In this document: positions 11,820 through 24,290 of the stretch, in pieces
Position numbering within the stretch: position 1 is the first letter of the stretch
How the letters are laid out: every line of letters begins with the position of its first letter
NCBI RefSeq assembly: GCF_005239225.2
Contig: NC_133302.1
Coordinates: 7,564,001-7,628,000, forward strand
From: Populus alba
Taxonomy: Eukaryota; Streptophyta; Magnoliopsida; Malpighiales; Salicaceae
Direction: 5' to 3'
DNA: 64,000 nucleotides
The notes under the pieces: model-generated
What the model saw: the letters and a program-made list of their open reading frames with translations, nothing else
What the model was told of the DNA's origin: nothing
Databases searched by the model: none
Translations under genes and position numbers: made by a program

Positions 11820-12910
11820 CTCTAGTCTATTTTCACGGGCGACCGACCCACACTCTCCCAATAGTCTATTTTCACGGGCGACCTGCCCACACATTGGGTT
11901 TACCTGAGATCCCATCTGGCGACCTCATTCAACTGTAACGAAAATATTGCGTAACTCGATTAACCTGAAATCCCGTCTGGCGATTCCCTTTAACCAAAGC
12001 TACATGAGATCCCATCTGGCGACCTCATTCAACTGGAACTAAACTGTGTAACTCGGTTAACCTGAAATCCCATCTGGCGATTCCCTTTAACCAAAGCTAC
12101 ATGAGATCCCATCTGGCGACCTCATTTAACCAAAACAAAAGAATGTGTAAAAAATGGTCTCATTGTACGGGTGACTAACCCTAGAAAAAAAACTGGTCTC
12201 ATTGTACGGGTGACGAACCCTAGAAAAAAAGCTGGTCTCATTGTACGGGTGACGAACCCTGGTGCTGCTGGTCTCATTGTACGGGTGACGAACCCTAGAC
12301 AAGTGCTGGTCTCATTGTACGGGTGACGAACCCTAGAAAAATGGTGGTCTCATTGTACGGGTGACGAACCCTAGAAAGATGCTGGTCTCATTGTACGGGT
12401 GACGAACCCTAGAAAGATGCTGGTCTCATTGTACGGGTGACGAACCCTAAAAAAATGCTGGTCTCATTGTACGGGTGACGAACCCTAGAAAAATGCTGTG
12501 AAGTGCGGTCTCATTGTAATGGGTGACCTACCCACGTGGAAAAAATATGAAGTGTGGTCTCATTGTAATGGGTGACCTACCCAGATAGAAAGAATGTGAA
12601 GTGTGGTCTCATTGTAATGGGCGACCTACCCAAAAAAAATGGAAAAAATATGAAGTGTGGTCTCATTGTAATGGGTGACCTACCCAGATGGAAAAAATAT
12701 GATGAAGTGGTCTCGTTGTGATGGGCGACCTACCCAAATAGAAAGAATATGAAATGCGGTCTCATTGTAATGGGTGACCTACCCAGATGAAAAAATTGTG
12801 GAAAATTACGGTCTCATTGTCATGGGTGACCTACCCGGATGAAAAAAATATGATGAACGGTCTTATTATGATGGGCGACCTACCCAGATGGAAAAAATGT
12901 GATATGACAA
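11820..12910. repeat. Tandem-repeat array inside the retrotransposon 3' region
   Basis: Three successive unit types occur. At 11820-12130 are copies built on GAGATCCCATCTGGCGACCT and AACCTGAAATCCCATCTGGC. At 12150-12500 are about nine ~38-bp units with GGTCTCATTGTACGGGTGAC followed by GAACCCTAG. At 12500-12910 are about eight ~50-bp units with GTCTCATTGTAATGGGTGAC followed by CTACCC. All share a GGGYGAC-nn-nCCC core, so they probably derive from one ancestor. Tandem arrays between the coding region and the polypurine tract are known in Tat/Ogre elements and can seed satellite DNA. Confidence 0.9.
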
Positions 12911-15900
12911 GTGTGAAAAATAGGACTTACCTGGCGAAGTCCTGAGGGGATGATAGAAGAAGGGCTGGAAAACTTGGTGCTTCCTGATAAGTCCCGATCA
13001 TAGGATTTGAAAACTCGGTGTTTTCTGACTGCAAGGGTTGAAAACTCGAGGCTTCCGATTGCAAGGTTGATCTTTTCATTTCTTTGGGATTTTCCTAATG
13101 GTAGGGTTCATCCATCGTCCTTTTATTCCATGATCCAAAACCGATTCTTTATTATCATCACCACCATGCTTCTTTCTTTTTTCCACCATCTTGCTGGACC
13201 TCCTTAAGGATTTTCCTGTAACAATTCAAAAATATGTGCAATTTTTTTTTTTTTTTTTTTTTTTTAGGTTAGATGATATGCATGCATCCTTACCTGATTT
13301 GAAATATAGGTCCCCCCCTCTTTGATGCTCCATCATCATAGGGTGCCTTTGTTTTCATTCCAAAGCTTTCCTTGCTCTTTCGATGCATTGGCTCATTCAT
13401 GTGCAAGCCATCCACTCAGCTGTAAATGTAGTGCCCAACCCGGGCTGTCTTCGACAATTACTGCTTGCATCGTTCATCAAGCTTGACCCTGCCCCCAAGT
13501 GTGGTACTGCTTGATTCATCATGAAGGATTTTCTCCTGGCTTCTTCTGAGAATTATCCTCTGATTGATTGTGTGCATCATGCCAATACCCATCAAAATTG
13601 TTAATCAGTCATGAACTTGCCTCTATTTGAAACAGTACTCTTCAAGTACATGTTATCATCAGCCTTCTTGGAACTCATTCAGTCATCCAATCATGCATCT
13701 CATAGCTTGCTGTACAAAGGCTTATGGTTGTATGCTCAGTGCTCTTTTCATGGACTCCTTTCAACTCTTCTAATCAGATTGTGAAAAGAAATGCCTCGGC
13801 CTCATCAATGATGCTACTTCTATCACCCATACTCATGCGGTGAAGTGCTCATCTGGCTTAAAACAAATTGTCCCACACAGTCAGTCTTCGGGGTGGGTGC
13901 CTTTCTGACATTCATTCAATGCAGTTGCGTGGTAACGTCTGTCGATAACCATGTTTCAAAGGATGACAATATGAGATTGTCCTTCAAGTGCAGCATTGTT
14001 CCACAGTCAGTCTTGGTGGTGTGCATATGTTCGATGTTCATTCAAATGCACTTCACCCGATAACATCTGTCAGGAGTCATAGCCATGTTTCAGAGGGTGA
14101 CCCAAGATGAAGATATGAAAATATCCTTCAAGTGCAGTGTTGCTCATCAATTGCTGCTGAAGTTCACTAAATCATGGATTGTCTTTGAACAACATTGCCC
14201 CTAGTTGATCTGAACATGCTCATTCTTCTGTTTACAACCAAATGGCTTTTGTGAATGCCAGGAATGACTTTGATGGACTTTGATGACTCATCATGTGATT
14301 CTTTCTTTGCCCCCAGTTGATCTGGATACTGTTTGTTTTCCTTCTTAAGGTCCACTGTATTGCCCCCAGCTGCTCAACTTTTCAAGGAGTGTCGAGGACT
14401 TCAATGTCATTTCTATCAACGATTTTGCATACTCAATCAATGTTCTTCTGTGTTTGATAATCTTCCTTGTTCTGGAATCAACTCTCATATTTCAAAGATC
14501 ATGTCTATTCAAAGTCTAGTTTGTTGAAATGAAATCAGAGATGTCCTTTTTTGGAAATCTTTTGATGGTCTGTGATGAGGTGACCTTTGAGTGAATTTCA
14601 AAAGCAAGGCACCCAAGTCAACACTTAGGCTTTATCAGGAAAGGTTATTTCTTTTCTTAGCACTTGTTTTATCAGCATGCATAATAACTAGTAGCTTAAT
14701 TCATGAAGTCACGACCCTTATGGAAAAACTCTTCAAGTTTTGAGAGCGCCATTTATCGGTTCAAATTGCTTACTTGATTAAAAAGGGCTTTTAAAAGCAC
14801 GTAATGCAGGCTATGGTTCATGGCTATGAAAGAAAAGAATTTCAAAGGCTCAAAAGGTGTTTGAGGGTTTCAAAGACCTAGGATCAACATCAACTATTCA
14901 TCAACTCTTTTCTATTTGTTGTCTTGGTAGAGGAAATGCCATATAACCTTGTTAACCTCAAAGATCAGTCTTTTCTTAACATAAGTCATAATCAAAATCC
15001 ACGTTTCCATGATGAATAACCAACCTTAATCATCTGATAACATTAGAGGCTTTATAATGGATACCAAAAGTCACGTTTATAACTTAGTCTTTTTCTGGTG
15101 TTGACTTTTGTCGTGCCTTTCCTTGATTGAAATTTCTTTTTCTCTTTATAGACTTGATAACATTCTCCTTCCTTTATCTTTGACATGTATTTAAGTCAAG
15201 GCAATTTCAACTTCCTTTTTTTTTTTTTGTTCTCTTTTTTTTTTTTTTTCACAACCTTCCTCAAAATTTTCTTATATGCCCCCAGTCTATATGTCTTCTT
15301 CTAGCTCTCTCTCAATCATTGGACTTTTGTTCTAAGCCTTCCTCTTTATCCATTAATCATATCAATGTCTCCAACATATCTATCATTTGCCCCCAGTGTG
15401 GGGTGTGATCCTAGTCAGGGTTTTCATGAAAAGATATTTTATCCAGCTCAAAATGGGACTACAAGGGATATAATCTTTAGAAAGTGAAGGGAATATCAAA
15501 GATGGCCTTTTCTCATTTCAAGCAAGGTCGGTTAGAACCGATAAATTTTGACCTCATCTAGTGTAATGATTTGGACTTATAAGAGTCAATGATTAACGAG
15601 TGCATAATTACCAAATCCACTACATGTCATTATGCATACTGCTAAAACTTAGCTATATGATGTGTGGTTCAGTTTCAGGAGGTATCAGTTCAAAATTGTT
15701 TAGTCACCTCATGTTGCTTTCAAGCATCGAGTCATTTCTGTAATCAAAACACTTTTAATCTTCCGGATTGATTAACCTTTATCGCATGTTGGAGTTTGAT
15801 CAAAATATTTTGTCAGAATAAAATGTTAAACATCTGTTGATTTCAAAACAACAAAAAGACAAAAGCAAGGCATGTTTCGTTGAAGGATGAGATGTGATCC

Positions 15901-18144
15901 CAAAACCAAATGCATAATTCCAAAACAATATGATTGATTGTTCATCACCATTCTTGAATCAGCTTTTCTGGCAATATTTGAGTTTTGCCAAGCACTTTCG
16001 ATCAACATGTCATTCTAAAAATGTTCGGGGGACAATATAGCCAATGACACCCTTCTTCACCGACTCCACTTGTCTCTTGCTCACCAACTTTCAGACTCAA
16101 TTCTTGCAATTCTTGAAACTGTTCACTTGAAATGGTTGAGGACCCCACCATGACATCACATCTCTTATCTGGATTATACCACCGAGAAATTGGTGGTTGC
16201 ATGGGATTTGTCGGAGTCAAGCAAAATTCTGGAATCTGGCAGATGCTGGTCGACAAACTTAAACGGCAGAGGAATGTCCCATCTTGGCAAAGACATTTGA
16301 GCAATTGATGCTACCGTGAGACCTGGCTATACCCCATAATTGTTCACACCGTCGAAGTCATCTCTTGATTCACCTCTCATCATTGTTCTGGAATCCATGG
16401 CAGATCCTTCAATCTATCCTCTTTTCATAGCTTGTTCAATTCTTCGGCAAATCCTCACAACATCATTTCAATCTTCCAATGTTGTTGTGGTTGGCTGCGG
16501 ATTGTTAGAAAACTTTCCAACAGCTTGGTAATCTTGGCAGTGCATAGAAACTTGTAGTATAGCTACTACCGACGTGTGGAATCACACATTGTCTCTATTG
16601 GAAGAGCACCTGATGAATCTAAAACTCCTTTGTCCCCTCTTCGATTTCTCACTGACAGTGCAGCAAACAAACACCTATAGAGGAAGTCCTGCTCTGTCGA
16701 AGTTTCAGTATTCTTCATGTTTTTCAGTCTAGGCATGTCTCTTCTCTCTACTTTTGCATTTTAATACTGATACTGTTGGAGGAAAATCATAGATGATTTG
16801 AAACTACTATATTCCTTCTTGGACTTCCCACTTACAGATCCACAAATAGATTCCTGCCGAGAGATCTCTGCAACGTTGAAGTTTGATGTCTGCTCCCATG
16901 TTTTTCAAACCAGGTCTGACTCTTCTGCCTACTACAATGCTTTGCTGTGCCACTGGTGGGAAAAAATTTCAAAGCATATGAAATTAATACATTCCCTTTT
17001 GCATTTCCCATTGGCAGATCCTCAAATAAATCTCTACAGAGAGAGCTCTACCACGTAGAAGTGCAGTGTCTGATCATGGTTTTTCAGACCATCTTGTGCT
17101 GCTGAACTGGAATTGAGCTCATAATCGGGGGTAACTTCAAAGCAAGCTAATGCACCATGTACAGGAGGCTAGTAGTCGTTTGGTTTCATTAAATGATGTG
17201 GAGGCGATGAACACTTAACAGTGCAACTGGACAAGAATCAGAGTTGTCATTAGTTGATGACTGAAGGCGTTGTTGTTTGTTCATGACTGAAAATGAGAGA
17301 TATAGCTTCAATTGGATGTGAACAAGCAGTGTTCCTATAGAAGACTATGCAGACATTCTCTTTCCATTTGATGCTCAACACTTGTTCGAGCAGATCTGAG
17401 TCCAGCTACTTCACCTTCGATGCTCTCAACCTTAATCTGATAATGAGCCTCTATCTGACACATTTCTTCACTTTCATCATCTTTCTTCAATCACTTGCAG
17501 CACAACTTGTACAGGGGACCTACCTTTCAACCCGGTTCATGCATGATAAATGTATGAACATGTAACCTATATGATGAACTCGCCTTTCGAGGGGTGACAA
17601 TATGATCGTAACTCTTGTATGATGGAACAAGAATCATGATTTTTTCCCAAACTCTCCAATGAAAATTTTCGAAGTGACGGCCAATGCTTCAAGAAGGGTT
17701 TGCTCGGATGCAAAACAAATATTTACGGAGCATACATCCTACAGGCAGGTTCTATTCATTTTACGTGAGACATGGTAGGTTTGCTACTTGGTCTCTAAAA
17801 GGGGTCTCTTGTTGTCCCAGTGATTGCCCTCGTAAAGGCAATATAGGGGCCCAGCAGGTAATTGGTTGGCACGTGTCCAACTATTACCAGTCTAAGCACT
17901 CAACGAAGAGTTGGGGTTTACACAAACTTCAACCTTGACTCAAGTCATAAGGTAAGCTGCTAGTCCCCCGCCTAACTTAAAGCAGGTGTGTGCTTAACAA
18001 AAATTAAAACTTGTGATGCATGAGAGAATTATATACAATGCATGAATAAAACACAAATAAATAAAACAAAGCACCAAAGAAAAAATAAAATTGAACACAT
18101 CAAAACACAAAGCTTAGTCCGATAAAGTTGAAAACAATACCTTT
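12911..18144. other. Non-coding interior of the Tat/Ogre-like element
   Basis: No reverse transcriptase, integrase or protease motif is recognisable on either strand. Besides a degraded gag-like motif near 16080-16200, the segment carries at least six copies or near-copies of TTGCCCCCAG (13490, 14184, 14307, 14360, 15277 and 15387), long T runs at 13242-13264 and 15218-15250, and otherwise unremarkable sequence. Confidence 0.6.
16080..16200 (-). pseudogene. Degraded gag zinc-knuckle relic
   Basis: The minus-strand frame reads ISRWYNPDKRCD, then continues out of register through HGGV-like codons into EQFQELQELSLKVGE. Gag proteins of the Tat/Ogre clade typically carry a WYxPxxRCxYHxGxxGH zinc knuckle followed by a conserved helix, so the order and spacing fit a frameshifted remnant. 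The orientation agrees with the primer site and polypurine tract. The similarity is short and from memory of the family pattern, so it is moderate evidence only. Confidence 0.45.
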
Positions 18145-18161
18145 CCCCAGCGGAGTCGCCA
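18145..18161 (-). other. Primer-binding site complementary to tRNA-Arg
   Basis: On the minus strand, TGGCGACTCCGCTGGGG lies three bases inside the 5' LTR. It matches the tRNA-Arg-type primer site described for Ogre/Tat retrotransposons and fixes the element's orientation. Confidence 0.8.
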
Positions 18162-18164
18162 TTC

Positions 18165-20603
18165 TGTCGCACCCCAAAAAAAATTATCAGCGCGCGGCAA
18201 TCGGCTGGCGATTTTTCTCGTTGTTGCGTTTGCTTTGAATTCGTTCATGGGAGTCGCCACCTAGTAATTCATTGAGGGCTACTAGGAAACCGGATGTACT
18301 GGTCTTGTCAGAGATCGCGGGTAAGGGACTGGTTGTGGTTAGGGAAGGTATCAGCACCCCTAACACACCCTACCTGAGGTAAGCTGCTTCGTGTTCTGAT
18401 GTGATTTGAAAATTTAAAATAATAATTAAATTCTTAGGCTTGAATAAATCAGTTATTAAATCCCCGAATATATGTAGAAACTTGTCCTCATATTTTCATG
18501 GAAAATACAACTTGATTTTATTTTGTCCTTGAGATATTTAACCATATTTAAATTAACAAATAATTCTTTGTTTTTTATTTTATTTTTATAATTCAATGAC
18601 ATAAATAAAAATGCAAACACAAACATTCACTTTTCACTATTTTTTTTTTTGTTTCTTTTCTTTCCCTTTTCTTTTCTTTTTCTTTTACATCACATTACAA
18701 CTTACAATAAAAAAAAATCAAATGCTAAATAATAAAAAAATCAAACAATTTTAAATTTACAAAAAACAGCCCCCCAAAGCCTCCTGGAATTGCTGGGAAC
18801 GACACTGTGAAGAATCATGGGCAGCAGGCCACTGGCGGCGCGTCTTCCCACGCGCCACCGCCACTGGCGGCGCGTGGGTTCACGCGCCGCCGCAGTAAAA
18901 AGCACAGCAACAGGGGGGTCCAAAACGGCTACCTTCCCCGCTCCTCTTCCTCTCCGGCAGTGATCTGTAAACAAGAAAAAGAGAACACACGCAACAGTTG
19001 ATTTTATTCCATTTATGTCTAGATCTGTGCTGATTTTCCCCTTTTTTAGATCTATTCTTTTCTGTCTTCTTTGTTCTTCGTGTGTCTGTTCTTTCCTTCT
19101 TCAGCAGGTGGCCGGTCTGGCGGTGTTGAAGAGGAGGGCTGTTAGGAGGCAGCGGTGGTGGTGGTTTCGAGGAGCGACGAGAGTGTTGCCCCGGCGCTGC
19201 TGTTCGGCCGCCGCTGGGAGAGGAAACCGAAGGGAAACAGCCGTTGCTGATGGGAAGGGCTGCGGTGGCTGGCTGATGATGGAGACCGAAGTCGAAGGGA
19301 ACCGATCTGCGGTTCTGTTGTGCCGCTGGGGGAGGAGCTGGAGCTGCTGTGGAGATATCACTGGAGAAGGCCGGTCTGTGGTTCTGGTGATGACGGGGAC
19401 GACTCTGTGGGCGCTGCTGCGGCCGACGGAGGGGAGCTTGTCCGGTGCGTGCAGCGGCCTGTGATGGCTGCCGGTCGGTCGGCTGGGGAAGAAAATCAGA
19501 ACCAGGGGGGGCTGTTTCGGAGGAAAGAGATAGTGTGGCTCAGCTAATCTTGGTGATGATGAGAGGGAGAGGGGACGGTGATGGCTAGCTTTGGCCGTGT
19601 GTGGGAATGGGCGGCTGTTTTTGAAAAGGAGAGAGGGTACAGTGGCGGGGGCTGTTCGGTTCCTTTTTGTTGGAGGAGAAGGGAGGCCTCCGTGGTTGCT
19701 TTGAAAATGAGCAAAAATAGGGAAAAAATGGTGATGGCTTCGGGGCGTGAGCAGGGGAGATGAAGGAAGGAACTGGTGAGGTCGTGGCTGAAACTTTCGG
19801 TTTCAGAGGGAGAGTCCGCCCAGAGAGAGGCCCTGGCTGAGGGGAGCTGTTCGGGTTTTTTTATTGGAGGAGAAGGAAGTAGTGACCGGCCGGTTCAGGA
19901 GAGAAAGGAGGACAGATCGGGGGGGGGGGCAGAGCCCTCCGCTCGGGGAGAGTGTGTGGTTGGTTTTATGAGGGGAAAGAGAAGAAAATTAATTACAAAA
20001 GGGGCTGTCTTCGTTTTGCATAGGGCCAGGGAGAGTGGGGAGATAGTGAGGGGGAGCGTATGTGGTCGGCTGGAAACAAGGAGAAAAAAAAAAAAAAAAA
20101 AAAAAAAACTGGGTGGGGGCTGAGTTCCTAATTTTTTTAGCCGAAAGAGAGGGATTAAATAATGGTCTTGGGCCAGGGGGAACGGCTAGTTTCGGGTGAA
20201 GAGAGAAAAAAAAAAATTCTTAGGTTGCCCCTTCTTCCATAATTCAAAATTCCCTATACATAGACAAAAATATTGTTTTGGCCTCAAAATTGTTCCCTTA
20301 ATTTTCTTTTTTTGTAAAATTTGATTTTTCTTGTTTTTTTTTTTTGTATTTTTTTGAAAACGAGCAATATCAACGTCGACTCTAATACGGAAAATCAATG
20401 ATTTTAAAAATGACGCGTGAAAAGTCGAACGCGTTCGAAAGACCCTTAAAAAATTAAATTCTTTTTTTGGACGACGTTGAAAATGCTAAAATGATGAAAA
20501 TATATTTAAAAAACATATTTTTTGGATTTTCTTTGTTTTTCTCTATTTTTTGGAATTTTTTTGAAAATATCAAAAAACATGGGTCAAAAATTGGGTAGCA
20601 ACA
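18165..20603 (-). repeat. Right LTR (5' LTR of the minus-strand element)
   Basis: 2439 bp with the same ends as the left LTR. The 13-bp length difference is explained mainly by homopolymer tracts (G-run near 19920, A-run near 20085, T-runs). As the 5' LTR it would hold the promoter; no TATA box was singled out. Near-identity indicates recent insertion. Confidence 0.92.
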
Positions 20604-20735
20604 AGCTTGGTTGCTTCTCATTCTTTTGAGATCAGGATTTATAGCCTTGTCAGGATTAAGTTATTATGATTATTTCTCTTTATGAGAAAGATCTTGTAAT
20701 CTTTGATTTTATCTATAAATAAAATTGGAGGGATG
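20604..20735 (+). pseudogene. Remaining 3' UTR of the interrupted NLR fragment
   Basis: After the right target copy AGCTT, the sequence resumes as ggttgcttctcattctt and runs to AATAAA at 20718-20723. It is collinear with 34917-35040 of NLR-2 and 5440-5560 of NLR-1. Together with 8876-9270 it reconstitutes the 3' flank of one NLR locus. Confidence 0.85.
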
Positions 20736-22849
20736 GTAGTAAGCTCCAAGTTCTTGTTCTGCTCCTGGTTCGTTGTTCTTTGATTAAGCCAAGTTTATAA
20801 TTTTTTTTAATAATATTTAATTTTTATCAAATACAGTAATGATTAAGCCAAGTTTTTTATTACTATTTTTTTATTTTGAATAAGTTATAAAATTATAAAT
20901 ATTTTGCAATTTCACCTTATTATTTTTTAATCTATAACTAATCTATCAAATTACAAATATTTTTATTTATTTAACCCCTACTATGTTTTAGTTTTTTCAA
21001 ATTTGGTCTTTTTTTTATTGCTATTTGTTTTATTGACTATCATTTGTTAAATTATTATTATTATTATTATTTTTTACAATTTCATCTTCTCTTAGTTTTT
21101 TTTCCTGCCAAATTTTACTCTCATTTTTTTTGTAGTTACTTTTTTTCTTTGACAAGTTTTTTTATTGATATTTTTTTCATGATTTAATTACCAATTAAAC
21201 CTTTAATTTCTAAACAAGTTAAGTGGGATAAATCATAACTAAGTTCCACAAATAGATAATTAAACTATGATTGATTTATTGATATTAAAAATATAAAATA
21301 TAAAAACATTGTTTTATATATATATAATTAAAAATTATTTTAAGAAGTATAGCAAGACAAATATAAAAGATGCACTTCTTCTTTTTAATTTTAATTGTAT
21401 TCATGAAAAAATAAAATTTTATTTCTTTTCTGTATAGATGCCTCACAACAGCCTGTTTGTTTTTACGTTTTAAAAACGTTTTTGAAAAACATTGATTTTT
21501 TATTTTATTTTTTTGCTTTGCTTCAAATTATTATTTTTTTTCTAGTATTTTCAGATCATTTTAATGCGCTGATGTCAAAAAATATTTTTTTTAAAAAAAG
21601 TATTTCGATATATTTTTGAATGAAAAATATTTTTGAAAAGTAACGACAACCACACTCTAAACACCCCTTTACACCCAATCATACTAGCCACGCATGAGCA
21701 TAAGCAGGTCAACTCTCCAAATAATTAATTCAAAATCAAGCTTGACCTGAACTAGGTCACAAATTGACTAGTCACTAAATCCATCTAATGGGTAAGACTG
21801 GGTTTGATATCTTTAATTTTTAGAATCGATCTAATGTGTAAGAAGGCAATCCCAGGAACTCATGATAGGCTAGCAAGATAGGTGAGTATGGTTGATTTGT
21901 TTTGAGTAAAAATTTTTCTCAAGTAATTTTTTTCTCAAACATGGTTGAAAAATATATTTTTTATAAAATATTTTTTTTAAAAGATAATGGTTATGATAAT
22001 GGTGTAATGATAGTAATGAAAGAGGTAATGGTGATGATAAAATATATTTTTTATAAAATATTTTTTAAAAAAGATAATGGTTATGATAATGGTGTAATGA
22101 TAGTAATGAAGAGGTAATGGTGATGATAGAGAGATGAAGGTAATAATTAAAATAATTGGATAATATTATAAATAAATTATTATTTGTAAAATGATTTACT
22201 GAACTTCATGGAAGGTTAATTGATTAGTTTTTCTATAAAATATACTAGAAGAAACAAACACAAAAAATCCTTTAGGGAAAAAACATAAAAATCTAAAACA
22301 TTTTACTTAAAACAAACAAAACTATACTATTCACTTTCAAATTCTTGTGTTCACACTTCAGATGAGCTTTTTCAAAATTTTATGTTTTGTTTTGTTTTTA
22401 TTATTATTATTATTATTTATTTTTTTAAAAGAAGTTCTTAATAATTTGGTAGGTAAAAGCAACTTGGTATATAATGTTTGGTAGGTTAAGTAATTGGTTA
22501 CTTCCTAGCAACTTCCTTCTTATCAAACAATACATTAATTAATTGTTATGATTGAGCTGACCATTACTAATTACTAATTACTACGTAGTGTTTGGAAAAT
22601 GATGTAGATGTTATTTTTTTAAAGTATATTTTATTTAGAAATTTATTAAAATAATATATATTTTTTATAAAATTAATTTTTAATATTAATATATTAAAAT
22701 AATTTAACAATATTAAAAAAAATTAATTTAAAACTAAAAAAATTTCAACTTTTTTAAAAAAACAATTAGACGTTAATACCAAACCAGACTTATGAATGCT
22801 AGCTAGCTTTAACATTATTGAGGTCTGTCAAATTTATTTGGAGTTGCTT
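20736..22849. other. Duplicated spacer and truncated NLR promoter region
   Basis: 20860-21660 duplicates 7620-8830 with small indels and ends in a MITE-like segment (acaaccacactctaaacacc). 22120-22200 matches 60470-60540, and 22360-22850 matches the upstream blocks of NLR-1 and NLR-3. No genes are visible. Confidence 0.55.
21945..22130. repeat. Two-copy ~88-bp tandem repeat
   Basis: The unit contains aaaatatattttttataaaa followed by gataatggttatgataatgg and a GTAATGATAGTAATGAA string. It is present twice head to tail with a few-base differences in the A/T runs. Confidence 0.8.
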
Positions 22850-22912
22850 GACCCTTGTACTCTTTTCTCTGCGCTATTACTGGAATAATCTCTTTATACC
22901 ATTCTCTGCGTA
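22850..22912 (+). pseudogene. Truncated NLR leader exon
   Basis: The sequence follows the NLR leader (gcgctattactgg, ataccattctctgc), then breaks off into unrelated DNA near 22912. The donor and all downstream NLR sequence are missing. The break is where the dispersed repeat region (22960-24290) begins. Confidence 0.6.
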
Positions 22913-22959
22913 AAGCAGCTTTTTCTCAATAATGTGGAAATCAAAACTTCAAAACTCTA

Positions 22960-24290
22960 AACCAAACAAAACTTGGAAATCAAGAAACATGCATAAGCCA
23001 ACTCAAAAAACATTGGTGCCATATTTGGCAAATTTCAAATCAAAATAAAGTGTAAACTTAACATATTAAGGCAATAATCATCATGTTAACACATTAAAAA
23101 CATTGCATTTAAACAATAAAAAAACAATCTAGCAAGCCTCATAAACTCCACTTTCAAACCTTGTAAGAATATATCTTCCAAGCTTGAAATCTTCAAAAGG
23201 AATGGATTTCTACTACTGCTTTCCTTTCTTATATCTCTAAACCCATCAAAAACAAAATGGATCCTTTTGAGCTCGTGAGCATAATTTTGGATCCTTTAAA
23301 CATTAACCAAATTTCTTCCCTCTTTCTTTCTCTTTTTTTTCCCTCCTCTTTATTCCTCTAATTACCTCTTTTTTTATAGGCAAATTTAGAACTTCTAGAT
23401 GAGTTTGCTGGAGTTCTAATAAACCAAAACTAAGTTGGTTTTATCATAGAATAAATGCTTTTGGATTTAAATAGTTATGTAACAAACTTTGAGGCTAGCG
23501 TGAAGTGTTTCACCCATTTGATCTTGAGACAAGTGTTCCCAGCCTTTGATTATGGGAGTTTTTAAGTGTGAATATATTATAAAATTAGGTGGTTTTGTGT
23601 GAATGGGTATCTCAATTAAGACTGATTGGGTTGGCCATTTTCTTGGTTTTGCTAGAAAAACTTCAACTTCAACATTGCCTAAGACCGCTTGAACTTGGTA
23701 GAAAGGATGCATACTTTCTTACTAGATCCATTTTGCTTAATTCGGAGATTTGTAGCTGCACATTCACTCGTTTGAAAGTGCCAACCCAATGAGCATAGAA
23801 TCTGAAAATACAATAATGACTAATCAAGGATAAGATATTGTTGAGATCATTAGAGAAAATGGAATATAAACGTTTGATTTCATGGAAATAAGGTTGTAGA
23901 GGGAGTGTTTCTTAGTTAAATGATGGTGGTTACAACCTTAAAGTGGTCGAAAACACCATATTCATTCTCCTGAAAATGCCTACTCAATTAACAAAATTTG
24001 TTGAAGAATAAGATGCACAAGAGTGAGCGACGTGTCGTCCAGGCTAAACCCTACAAATAAGGGTTTTAAATTTGGAATTTAGTAAACTTTAATTAAATCC
24101 CTAATCTTTCAATTTCTTTTAAGCTCACTCATTATTATCTCATGAACTCTTAATTTCATGCAATTTTATCTCTGTCAAACTCAATTATCAACCCTAAAAT
24201 TAAACTTCTTTTACAATTTGATCATTGGTTTCTGATTTGTTAATTGACCATCAAACTTTTAATTTTCTTCGATGTGACTCTTGATTTCAC
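22960..24290. repeat. Dispersed ~1.3-kb repeat, copy A
   Basis: This copy is collinear with 36264-37635 (copy B). Shared landmarks are aaaccaaacaaaactt, tttcaaatcaaaataaag, gcttgaaatctt, a pyrimidine-rich stretch and ctaaaccctacaaat. The divergence is much greater than between the LTRs above. No LTR ends, inverted ends or coding frame were found, so the class is unknown. A degraded LTR-element part is possible. 24290-24700 continues with weakly repetitive text (caattgggtctttcattg). Confidence 0.6.

Larger units (their letters stand above)
9271..20603 (-). mobile_element. Non-coding Tat/Ogre-like Ty3/Gypsy LTR element, minus orientation
   Basis: This 11,333-bp element is bounded by the 5-bp duplication AGCTT (9266-9270 and 20604-20608). 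It has long, near-identical LTRs (9271-11696 and 18165-20603). Read on the minus strand, each LTR starts TGTTGCTACCC and ends GGGGTGCGACA. Directly after the 5' LTR lies TGGCGACTCCGCTGGGG, the complement of a tRNA-Arg 3' end, which is the primer site typical of the Tat/Ogre clade. A purine tract precedes the other LTR. The 6.5-kb interior has no gag-pol frame longer than about 100 codons, only a gag-like relic and a tandem-repeat array. It is therefore a non-autonomous large retrotransposon derivative that would need an autonomous relative to move. It lies in the 3' UTR of a dead NLR. Confidence 0.9.

Noticed and set aside
12150..12910. CRISPR-like regular direct repeats
   Set aside because: Units are directly tandem with A-rich remnants rather than unique spacers, vary in length, and lie in a eukaryotic retrotransposon with no cas genes.
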